This document shows, one piece after another, positions 50,030 to 57,927 of a stretch of 64,000 bases of DNA. The stretch is taken from assembly GCA_021325095.1 (NCBI GenBank), contig JAJPHV010000102.1:41950-105949 (forward strand), read 5' to 3'. Source of the DNA: Chloroflexota bacterium. GTDB taxonomy: Bacteria > Chloroflexota > Anaerolineae > Aggregatilineales > UBA2796. The notes under the pieces are model-generated. The model searched no databases. It was not told the origin of the DNA and was given only the letters and a program-made list of their open reading frames with translations. Each line of letters starts with the position of its first letter. Positions within the stretch are counted from its first letter, which is position 1. A program made the position numbers and the translations under genes.

Positions 50030-52171
50030 ATGTTTCCTGAACTACCTCCACAATGTGAGAATTTTTCCACAGCCTGCCGCTGGACGTACTGGAACGTCCA
50101 GGGCACGGAGGGGCTGATGTACGCACTGATGGCCCTGGCGGTGATCGTCTTCGCCGGGCGGCTGTGGATGCGCATACAGGCATGGCGGCAGGGGCAGGAC
50201 GACCTTCCGTTTGATCACCTGGGCGAGCGAATCCGACGTGTACTGGTCTACGTTGTGGCGCAGTACCGCATCCTGCGCGACAGAATCCCTGGCGTGATGC
50301 ACCTGGCAATCTTCGCGGGCTTCACGATCTTCTTTATCGGCACGACGCTGGCGACCATCGACTACGACGTTACGCTGCCACTATTCGGGATCAAGCTGCT
50401 GTCCGGCACGTTCTACCTGTTGTATAAAGTCGTGCTGGACGTGTTCAGCGCCATCTTCATCGTCGGCCTGGGCATGTCGCTCTGGCGGCGCGTGGTGCGG
50501 CGGCCCAGCACGCTGACCTACAACCCCGGGTTCACCTGGATTCTGTTCCAGCTGTGGCTGTTCGTTGTAACAGGACTGCTGATCGAAGCGCTGCGCATTG
50601 CCTACGTGGATGCCATCTACGGCGCGCGCTTCTGGTGGTCACAGTATTCTGTCGTCGGCTACTGGATCGGCAAGGTCATTCAAGCCATTGGCCCGACTCA
50701 GGATTGGACGAGCGCGGCAGGCGCAAGTTACCTGAGCAGCCTGCTGGTCTCGCACCGCGTCATGTGGTGGTTTCACGTCTTGCAGGTCTTTGTGTTCATC
50801 GCCACCCTGCTCGATACCCCGCTACGGCACATCATCTACAGCCCGCTCAACATCTTCTTTAGCTCAATGAAACCGGCGGGCCAACTGACCAAACTCAACC
50901 TGGAAGACGAAACGGTGGAACAGTTCGGCGTCGCTAGGCTGACCGACTTCCGTGCGGTGCAGCTCTTGAACGGCGATGCCTGTACAGAGTGCGGGCGCTG
51001 CCAGGCGGCTTGCCCGGCCTACATGGCAGGCACGGCGCTCAACCCCAAGCAGGTCATCCTGAACATCCGGGACAGCATCAGCGCTTACCAGGGCTTTCTG
51101 CCCATTGGCCCGCACGCCAACGGCGGCAGTAGAAACGGCTCGAACGGCGCATCAGGCGATGGGGACGCCTTGCAGGTGACGGGCACGCGCATCAGCGAGG
51201 ACGCGCTGTGGGCCTGTACGACCTGCCGGGCCTGCGTCTACGAGTGCCCGGTGCTGATCGAGCACGTGGATGCGATTGTCGATATGCGGCGCGACCTGGT
51301 GATCATGGAGGCCAACCCGCCCAAACTGCTGCAAAACACCTTCACCAATGCCGAGCGAGCAGGCAACCCCTGGGGCAACCGGGGCAGCCGCCTGGATTGG
51401 GCCAGTGCCCTCGACTTTGAAGTGCCGCTGCTGGCCGATAAGAAGGAATGCGATGTGTTGTACTGGGTAGGCTGCGCGGGCGCATTTGACCCGGCCAGCC
51501 AGCGCACGACCCGTGCCGTCGCCCGTATTCTGAACCAGGCGGGCGTCGATTGGGCTGTCCTGGGCGACGAGGAAACCTGCCACTGCGAATGGGCACGGCG
51601 CGCTGGCAACGAACCGCTCTACCAGGCCAGCGCCCAAGCCAATATCGAGACTTTCAAGCAGTACAAGTTCAACCTGATCATCACTCACTGCCCGCACTGC
51701 TTCAACACCTTCAAGAACGAGTTCCCGCAGTTTGGCGGCGATTACAAAGTGGCTCACCACAGCCTGTATATCGCCAAACTGATCGCGGAGGGCAAGATCA
51801 AGCCGCACACGCAGCGCAGCGAGTCGATCACTTTCCACGACTCGTGCTACCTGGGCCGCTACAACGGCGTGTATGACGCGCCGCGTGCCATGCTCGCTTC
51901 CGTCCCCGGCCTGAACGTGATCGAGATGGCGCGCAGCCGGGATCGCGGGTTGTGCTGCGGCGGGGGCGGCGCGCAGGTCTGGATGGAGACGCACCAGACC
52001 CACCCGGTCAACCAGATTCGGCTCGAAGAAGCGATGAGTACCGGCGCATCGACGGTGGCGGCAGCCTGTCCCTTCTGCACGATCATGCTGGCCTCGGCGG
52101 CGCAGTCGAAGGGCGTGACCGAGCAGGTCAGGGTTCAGGACGTGGCCGAGATCGTGGCCGAGGCATTGTAG
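50030..52171 (+). CDS. membrane (Fe-S) oxidoreductase, HdrD/GlpC-like with NarI-type membrane domain
   Basis: A 713-residue protein. Residues 25-270 hold about six TM helices of the NarI-like cytochrome type with several His residues (VMHLAIFAGFTIFFIGTTLA). A linker leads to two ferredoxin-like clusters: CTECGRCQAACPAYMAG near 318 and CTTCRACVYECPV near 396. Two CCG domains follow, with THCPHCFNTFKNEFPQ, HDSCYLGRYNGVYDAPRAML and CCGGGGAQVWME. The first CCG reads CHCEWARRAGNE, unlike the usual CTGDPARR, which may change the cluster. The fold is that of heterodisulfide-reductase-like and electron-transfer proteins; electron donor and acceptor are unknown. GGAG precedes the ATG by 11 bases. Confidence 0.88.
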   Translation: MFPELPPQCENFSTACRWTYWNVQGTEGLMYALMALAVIVFAGRLWMRIQAWRQGQDDLPFDHLGERIRRVLVYVVAQYRILRDRIPGVMHLAIFAGFTIFFIGTTLATIDYDVTLPLFGIKLLSGTFYLLYKVVLDVFSAIFIVGLGMSLWRRVVRRPSTLTYNPGFTWILFQLWLFVVTGLLIEALRIAYVDAIYGARFWWSQYSVVGYWIGKVIQAIGPTQDWTSAAGASYLSSLLVSHRVMWWFHVLQVFVFIATLLDTPLRHIIYSPLNIFFSSMKPAGQLTKLNLEDETVEQFGVARLTDFRAVQLLNGDACTECGRCQAACPAYMAGTALNPKQVILNIRDSISAYQGFLPIGPHANGGSRNGSNGASGDGDALQVTGTRISEDALWACTTCRACVYECPVLIEHVDAIVDMRRDLVIMEANPPKLLQNTFTNAERAGNPWGNRGSRLDWASALDFEVPLLADKKECDVLYWVGCAGAFDPASQRTTRAVARILNQAGVDWAVLGDEETCHCEWARRAGNEPLYQASAQANIETFKQYKFNLIITHCPHCFNTFKNEFPQFGGDYKVAHHSLYIAKLIAEGKIKPHTQRSESITFHDSCYLGRYNGVYDAPRAMLASVPGLNVIEMARSRDRGLCCGGGGAQVWMETHQTHPVNQIRLEEAMSTGASTVAAACPFCTIMLASAAQSKGVTEQVRVQDVAEIVAEAL

Positions 52172-52498
52172 GGTTTACCTCACACCCCCTCGCTGCGAAG
52201 CGGAGAGGGGAACTGGCGAGCTGCGTCATTGAGAGAGGTGAGGTTTGCATGGTAGGGAAACCCTGGCATGACGGCAAATCCGCCTGACGGAGCTTGGGTG
52301 GTCATGCGGACGCGGATTGATAGCAGAGACTAACGAACGCTCAGACCGATTTTCGTAGCGTTTGCTCAATTTGCTGACTTGACCTGCCTTGATTCGGCGT
52401 GCGATATTGCCTGTAAGTTATGCCTTTGTCGGCTGGTGTCTACGCTCGCCCTTCGATAAAATAGGACTTCCGGTTATCTGTCGAGGAGCAATCAAGCT
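52172..52498. other. 327-base gap holding a repeat
   Basis: It contains the palindromic repeat at 52178-52243 and no supported gene. The stretch 52378-52415 (TTGACC..TTGATT..TATTGC) has weak promoter-like boxes but no convincing spacing. Confidence 0.5.
52178..52243. repeat. palindromic repeat, doublet-like (copies 7 and 8, right arm decayed)
   Basis: CCTCACACCCCCTCGCTGCG..GCGGAGAGGGGAAC is an intact left arm, followed by CTGGCGAGCTGCGTCATTG and a decayed right arm ending GGTGAGG. The spacer again shows AACTGGCG..CTGCG as in the other doublets. It lies in the gap between the Fe-S protein and helicase genes. Confidence 0.65.
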
Positions 52499-54697
52499 GT
52501 GGCCTCATCTTCCGAGCTACTCAAGGGCCTGAACGCGGCCCAGGCGGCTGCCGTTTCTGCGCCACCCGGCCCTACCCTGGTCATTGCCGGGCCGGGCAGC
52601 GGCAAGACCGCCGTGCTGACGCGCCGCGTGGCCTACCTGATCCGCGAGATGGGTGTGCCGCCCACACGCATCATGGCTGTGACTTTCACCAACAAGGCGG
52701 CCAAGGAAATGCTGAACCGCATCGAGGGGATGCTCGGCGGGCAAACCAAAGGCTTGACAGCGGGCACGTTCCACGCCATCTGCGCGCGTATCCTGCGCCG
52801 CGAAGCCGACAGCGTTGGCCTGACGCGCGATTACGTTATCTACGACACGGAAGATCAGATCGCGGTCATGAAACGGGCCATCGAAGAGGCAGGCCTCGAC
52901 CCCAGGCAAAACTCGCCGCGCGGCCAGCTTGCCCGCGTGTCCAGCGCCAAGAACGAACTGATCGGCCCGGCGGAATACCCCACTGGCTCCTACCCGGATC
53001 GCATCACCCACGATCTGTACGAGCGTTACCAGGATATTTTGCAGTTCAGCAACGCCGTCGATTTTGACGATCTGTTGATGAAGACCGTCCTGTTGTTCCG
53101 GCGCAATGCCGCTGTGCGCAAGCGCTACCAGGGTTATTACGATCACATCCTGGTGGACGAGTTCCAGGACACCAACACGGCGCAATACACACTGCTGCGG
53201 CTGCTCGCCAGCGAGCACTGTCACCTGTTCTGTGTGGGCGACCCCGACCAGAGCATCTACAAGTTCCGGGGAGCGGATTACCGCAACGTCAACCGCTTCC
53301 GCCAGGACTACCCCAACGTCAACCTGATTTTGCTCGAACAGAATTACCGCTCCCACCAGCTTATCCTCGACGCGGCGATGGCGATCATCAACAAGAACGT
53401 AGATCGCATCCGCAAAGAATTGACCACGACGCGCCAGGAAGGCCCCAGGCTCGTGCTGCGCGAGTCGGTCAACGAGGTGGATGAAGCGCAGTTCGTGGTC
53501 GAAAAGATCGCCGAACTGGTCTACCTGGGCAAGTACAAACTGCGGGACTGCGCCGTCATGTACCGTACCAACGCCCAATCCCGCAGCCTGGAAGAAGCGT
53601 TTCTGGAAGCGCATCTCCCTTACCGGCTGGTGGGGGCGACGCGCTTCTACAGCCGCCGTGAGATCAAAGACCTGCTGGCTTACCTCAAAGTCATCCACAA
53701 CCCGGACGACGAGCTGAGCATGGAACGCATCATCAACGTGCCGCCGCGCAGCATCGGCGCCAAGACCGTCGCGGAGTTGAAGTCGTGGGCGGGTAAACGC
53801 AACCAGAGCATTTTCCGAGCGCTGGACGCGATGGCGCATGGCGCGGAGTCGCCCTTCAGCAGCAAGGCGAGCAGGGCACTGGCCGACTTCCACGCCATGA
53901 TCGACAAATGGCAGGACGCCAAAGATCAGACCTGGGTCGGGCCACTGCTGGACGATGTATTGAACCGCACCGGCTACCTGGCCTACCTGGACGATGGCAC
54001 GGAGGAAGGCGAAGACCGGGTCGCCAATGTGCGTGAGCTTTCCGCCCTGGCCTACAGCCAGGAAGGGTTGACACTGGGCGAGTTTCTGGCAGAGGTCTCG
54101 CTGGTCTCCGACGCCGACACGCAGGATGACTCGGCGGACGCGGCGGTGCTGCTGACGCTGCACGCTGCCAAAGGGCTGGAATTTCCGGTGGTCTTCATCG
54201 TCGGGCTGGAAGAAGGGATGCTGCCGCACCAGCGCGCGCTGGACGACCCGGAACAAATGGACGAGGAGCGCCGTCTGATCTATGTCGGGCTGACACGAGC
54301 AAAGGACATGCTGTTCCTGACCTGGGCGTTCCGACGGCTGGCCTATGGCGACAGCATGAAGGCCATGCCCTCCCGCTTCCTGGCCGAGATACCACCGCAC
54401 CTGACGACGGGTTCGCCGCTGCCGAGCCATGCTATCGCCAGGTACGAACGCGAGGGCTACCAGCGCGCCACCACCTGGACGATCCCCACGCCGACCACTG
54501 GCGCAAAGCGAACGGAGCAGCGGCTCAACCGCTTCCACAGCGGCCAGCGCGTCCGGCACGCCAAGTTCGGTGATGGGATCGTGATTGCCAGCAAGGTACG
54601 AGGCGATGATGAGGAGGTAGACATCTCCTTCCCCAACTATGGCATCAAACGGCTGTCGGCCAACATCGCTAACCTGGTGACAATGGGCGAGGAATGA
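52499..54697 (+). CDS. UvrD/PcrA-type superfamily 1 DNA helicase
   Basis: A 732-residue SF1A helicase. Motifs in order: Q-motif GLNAAQAAAV, motif I AGPGSGKTAVLTRRVAYL (residues ~32-49), Ia AVTFTNKAAKEMLNRIEG, motif II LVDEFQDTNTAQYTLLRL, motif III GDPDQSIYKFRGADYRN, motif IV LEQNYRSHQLILDAAM, motif V LTLHAAKGLEFPVVFIVGLE and motif VI EERRLIYVGLTRAKDMLFLT. The C-terminal end (SGQRVRHAKFGDGIVIASKV) is the tudor-like fold seen in PcrA. Start is GTG with GAGGAG nine bases upstream. It overlaps the next gene as ATGA. Confidence 0.93.
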   Translation: MASSSELLKGLNAAQAAAVSAPPGPTLVIAGPGSGKTAVLTRRVAYLIREMGVPPTRIMAVTFTNKAAKEMLNRIEGMLGGQTKGLTAGTFHAICARILRREADSVGLTRDYVIYDTEDQIAVMKRAIEEAGLDPRQNSPRGQLARVSSAKNELIGPAEYPTGSYPDRITHDLYERYQDILQFSNAVDFDDLLMKTVLLFRRNAAVRKRYQGYYDHILVDEFQDTNTAQYTLLRLLASEHCHLFCVGDPDQSIYKFRGADYRNVNRFRQDYPNVNLILLEQNYRSHQLILDAAMAIINKNVDRIRKELTTTRQEGPRLVLRESVNEVDEAQFVVEKIAELVYLGKYKLRDCAVMYRTNAQSRSLEEAFLEAHLPYRLVGATRFYSRREIKDLLAYLKVIHNPDDELSMERIINVPPRSIGAKTVAELKSWAGKRNQSIFRALDAMAHGAESPFSSKASRALADFHAMIDKWQDAKDQTWVGPLLDDVLNRTGYLAYLDDGTEEGEDRVANVRELSALAYSQEGLTLGEFLAEVSLVSDADTQDDSADAAVLLTLHAAKGLEFPVVFIVGLEEGMLPHQRALDDPEQMDEERRLIYVGLTRAKDMLFLTWAFRRLAYGDSMKAMPSRFLAEIPPHLTTGSPLPSHAIARYEREGYQRATTWTIPTPTTGAKRTEQRLNRFHSGQRVRHAKFGDGIVIASKVRGDDEEVDISFPNYGIKRLSANIANLVTMGEE

Positions 54698-55344
54698 CCC
54701 GGCTGCTGACCTGCGCCGCGCTGCTAACGGCCATGCTGGTCGCAGGGCTGCTCGCGGCGCGCCTGGTCGGTTCTACCCGTTCTCTACAGGCCAAAACGGT
54801 GCTGGACAGCGGCCAGTGCGAGCAACCGTGCTGGCACGGCATCCGGCCCGGAGAGACCACGCTGGCCGAAGCCGAGGCCGCGCTCCGCGAGAGCAACATC
54901 GTCAGCATCTACAGCCCGCACAGCGCCATGATCTTGCGTTGGGCCATCCGTTCTGATCCGCCCTGGCGGGGCAGCGCCTTTCGCTTCAACGCCGAGCGAG
55001 CGGACGATACCATTACTTTTGTCGAGTTGAATCCACCCCTGGCCGCCATGCGCCTGGGCGATGCCATTGCCATCTTTGGCGAACCACTGGTTTCGACCCT
55101 GTGCTGGCGTTTCGATTCCGTCCCTGGCGACGTGGCGCAGCCCTTCCTGGCCGCACACCTGTATTTCCAGGGCAACGTCGAGGTGCTGGCCTACAATCCG
55201 ATTGATCCACGTGGCAAGCGCTACACGCCCGACATGGCGATCTGGCAGGTGATCTACGATTACCCGTCTATCGAGCCGCCCTATCGCTTTGATGCGCCGC
55301 GCTGGCGGGGTTTCACCTGGGCCGCCGAGAACCAAGTTTGCTAA
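54694..55344 (+). CDS. hypothetical exported protein
   Basis: A 216-residue protein with an N-terminal signal/TM segment (LLTCAALLTAMLVAGLLAA). The mature part starts with GQCEQPCWHGIRPGETTLAE, a motif I recall from Chloroflexota exported proteins of unknown function, and contains AWLRWAIRSDPPWRGSAFRF-like segments and LYFQGNVEVLAYNPI. No domain can be assigned. It starts ATGA-overlapping with the helicase stop, so it is translationally coupled to it; the reason is unclear. Confidence 0.6.
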   Translation: MTRLLTCAALLTAMLVAGLLAARLVGSTRSLQAKTVLDSGQCEQPCWHGIRPGETTLAEAEAALRESNIVSIYSPHSAMILRWAIRSDPPWRGSAFRFNAERADDTITFVELNPPLAAMRLGDAIAIFGEPLVSTLCWRFDSVPGDVAQPFLAAHLYFQGNVEVLAYNPIDPRGKRYTPDMAIWQVIYDYPSIEPPYRFDAPRWRGFTWAAENQVC

Positions 55345-55406
55345 GTTAGAACGCTCTCTGATCGATCCGGCCTTTATTGTCCGGCTTCTTGCAAGGTGAG
55401 TTGGGC

Positions 55407-55412
55407 TATACT
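55407..55412 (+). promoter_or_regulatory. -10 box for the R-M genes
   Basis: TATACT lies 29-34 bases before the ATG at 55441. No good -35 is visible. If it is used, the methylase cannot start at the upstream GTG at 55396, which supports a start at 55429 or 55441. Confidence 0.45.
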
Positions 55413-55440
55413 TACAGCATGGGTCTATATGGGTGTTTTT

Positions 55441-56919
55441 ATGGTAATGGCTATCCCTTCCCCATCCTTTGATGAACGCCCCACCGCATATGCAGATCGG
55501 GTAGGCTCCTGGTTCCTGACATGGAACAAGTCAAAGAAGGAAATGGGGCAGTATTTTACACCGATCAGTGTGGCGAATTACATGGCGCATCTGGTCACGT
55601 CGATCAAAGGTACGATGCGCGTTCTTGATCCCGGCGCAGGCGCTGGCATTTTATCTTGTGCGCTATGTGAGCGATTGCCAGGAAATATCGACCTGGAAGC
55701 CTACGAAACTGATCCTGAACTGGCGGATTGCTTGGAGACGTGCCTTTGCTACGCTCAGACCTGGATGAAAGCACGAGGCCGCAGCTTACAGTTCAAGATT
55801 GTGCGAGGCGATTTCGTCATGGCCCGTGCATGGGCACTGCGATGGCCGACAAACGATCCCTTTGATGTCGTGATTTCTAATCCGCCTTATTTTAAGCTGT
55901 CTAAGGCCGATCCACGTGCTAAAGCTGCCGCAATGGTTGTGCATGGGCAGCCGAATATCTATGCGATTTTTATGGCCCTCGGTGCAGCGATGCTTAACGC
56001 TGATGGTCAACTGGTGTTCATCACGCCGCGCAGCTATGCCGCCGGTCAATACTTCAGCCGATTCCGTGACTATTTCTTTTCCATCATGCGGCCCAGAACG
56101 ATACATCTTTTCGATTCCCGCCGCGACGTTTTCAACGACGTATTGCAAGAGTCCGTTATTCTTCATGCGGAGCGATCCAAGCAGGACCGTGACGTGATCA
56201 TTTCCTTCAGCGCCAGCGGGCAAGATTTTGGCAACTTAAAGCAGCGTATGCTGCCACTGAGCGAGATATTGAACGGTGACAACATTCTCCACATTCCACT
56301 ATCTGACCGGCATGATGAGATCGCAGAACTGGTTCGCGCCTGGCCTGCCCATCTGTATGATTACGGGATAGAAGTCTCTACCGGTCCCGTCGTGCCTTTC
56401 CGCGCCACGCAGTTTGTCAGTTCTCAAGGCAACGTCCCCGAAACTCATGCGCCGCTAATTTGGATGCAAAACGTCCGGCCCATGAAGATCACCTGGCCGC
56501 TGCCGCGCAAGAACCAATACATTGCACGGAAAGGCGCGGAAAAGCTGCTCCTGCCCAATCGTAACTATGTTGTGCTACGGCGATTTAGCGCAAAGGAAGA
56601 ACAGCGACGCTTGATCGCAGCGCCTTATCTTGCCGAGATCGACAGCGATTGGATCGGCCTGGAAAACCATCTCAATTACGTCCATCGCCCCAATGGAACG
56701 CTGTCAATTGAAGAAGCACGAGGGCTTGCGGCATTACTGAACAGTGACCTGGTGGATACCTATTTCCGCATTTCCAGCGGCAATACGCAGGTCAGCGCGA
56801 CAGAACTGCGGGCTATGCGGCTTCCGCCGCTCGAAGCGATCTGCGAGATAGGGCAGCGTGTAACCGGTGAGACAAACATCAACGCCCTCGTCAACGACGT
56901 GTTGGGAATTTATGCTTGA
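55441..56919 (+). CDS. type II N6-adenine DNA methyltransferase (BsuBI/PstI-type R-M)
   Basis: A 492-residue methyltransferase. SAM-binding motif I is LDPGAGAGILSCALCERL, motif IV is SNPPYFKLSKADPRAKAA near residue 155, and FITPRSYAAGQYFSRFRDYF follows as motif VIII region; VLRRFSAKEEQRRLIA lies in the target-recognition part. The layout matches M.BsuBI/M.PstI-like enzymes, which methylate adenine in CTGCAG. ATG at 55441 is chosen among several in-frame starts because of the promoter position. The following gene is its restriction endonuclease, overlapping by eight bases. Base composition is clearly lower in GC than the flanking genes, suggesting acquisition. Confidence 0.88.
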   Translation: MVMAIPSPSFDERPTAYADRVGSWFLTWNKSKKEMGQYFTPISVANYMAHLVTSIKGTMRVLDPGAGAGILSCALCERLPGNIDLEAYETDPELADCLETCLCYAQTWMKARGRSLQFKIVRGDFVMARAWALRWPTNDPFDVVISNPPYFKLSKADPRAKAAAMVVHGQPNIYAIFMALGAAMLNADGQLVFITPRSYAAGQYFSRFRDYFFSIMRPRTIHLFDSRRDVFNDVLQESVILHAERSKQDRDVIISFSASGQDFGNLKQRMLPLSEILNGDNILHIPLSDRHDEIAELVRAWPAHLYDYGIEVSTGPVVPFRATQFVSSQGNVPETHAPLIWMQNVRPMKITWPLPRKNQYIARKGAEKLLLPNRNYVVLRRFSAKEEQRRLIAAPYLAEIDSDWIGLENHLNYVHRPNGTLSIEEARGLAALLNSDLVDTYFRISSGNTQVSATELRAMRLPPLEAICEIGQRVTGETNINALVNDVLGIYA

Positions 56920-57847
56920 AATCGCTGAGGCTCAAGAAATTCTCGCAGCGCTGGGTATGCCTGCTGCACAACGTAATGAGATGGCGGCCTTGACTCTCCT
57001 GGCGCTTTGTGGATTGAAGCCCGAAGATGATTGGCTGTCTGCAACACGACAAAGCCTGACGGTTACAAAGGGCATCATGGCCTTCATTCGTGCCCATTAT
57101 GGCAGAGACTATGCGCCCAACACCCGTGAAACGTTCCGGCGACAGGTGCTTCACCAGTTTGTGCAGGGCAAAATTGCTGACTACAATCCCGATAAGCCTG
57201 AGCTACCCACTAACAGCCCCAAAGCACACTACGCCATTTCGGAAGCAGCCCTTATCGTGATACGAGCTTATGGCACGGAACAATGGGAAAGTGTTGTCCG
57301 CACCTTCCGAGAGACACAGGGTAACTTGATGACGGTTTACCAGTCATCACGAGACAGGCACACTATTCCCGTTCATCTACCGGACGGTACGACACTCACG
57401 CTTTCACCAGGCGAGCATAACGAATTGCAGGCTCAAGTGATCAGCCAATTTGCGCCACAATTTGCGCCTGGCGCAGTCTTACTTTACCTGGGAGATACTG
57501 CCGACAAGGATTTGTACGTTGCTACCGAACAACTGGCAAGTCTAGGTATTCCCGTTACGGAACACGATAAACTGCCCGACATTATCCTGCACGATACTGC
57601 GAGGAATTGGCTGTTTCTAATTGAGGTCGTCACCTCACATGGCCCAATGACCCCCAAGCGTGTACTTGAATTGAATGCAATGCTGCACAATTGTGACGCT
57701 GGCAACGTATTCGTGACTGCCTTTCCAACCTTCAGCGAATTTCGCAAGCATCTCAAAGCCATCGCCTGGGAAACCGAAGTCTGGATTGCTGAAGTGCCTG
57801 ATCACCTGATCCATTACAATGGGGATCGCTTTCTAGGGCCGCGCTGA
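56912..57847 (+). CDS. BsuBI/PstI-family type II restriction endonuclease
   Basis: A 311-residue endonuclease. The N-terminal half is helical (MLEIAEAQEILAALGMPAAQ, DDWLSATRQSLTVTKGIMAF, RDYAPNTRETFRRQVLHQFV). The C-terminal PD-(D/E)XK domain carries EHDKLPDIILHDTARNWLF and LIEVVTSHGPMTPKRVLEL with the catalytic Asp and Glu, then NVFVTAFPTFSEFRKHLKAI. The pattern is that of BsuBI/PstI/MspJI-like C-terminal nucleases recognising CTGCAG. ATG at 56912 overlaps the methylase stop (ATGCTTGA), so expression is coupled. Several CTGCAG sites exist in this window, so protection by the methylase would be needed. Confidence 0.88.
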   Translation: MLEIAEAQEILAALGMPAAQRNEMAALTLLALCGLKPEDDWLSATRQSLTVTKGIMAFIRAHYGRDYAPNTRETFRRQVLHQFVQGKIADYNPDKPELPTNSPKAHYAISEAALIVIRAYGTEQWESVVRTFRETQGNLMTVYQSSRDRHTIPVHLPDGTTLTLSPGEHNELQAQVISQFAPQFAPGAVLLYLGDTADKDLYVATEQLASLGIPVTEHDKLPDIILHDTARNWLFLIEVVTSHGPMTPKRVLELNAMLHNCDAGNVFVTAFPTFSEFRKHLKAIAWETEVWIAEVPDHLIHYNGDRFLGPR

Positions 57848-57927
57848 AATAGAAAGTCCACCACAAAATAAGAGCGGTCATCGGCATTCACAACCTGTAT
57901 GGTGCAATGAACGTTGCGCACTGTTGA

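Noticed and set aside
52517..54559. 680-codon minus-strand frame
   Set aside because: Antisense to the UvrD/PcrA helicase, which has all seven helicase motifs.
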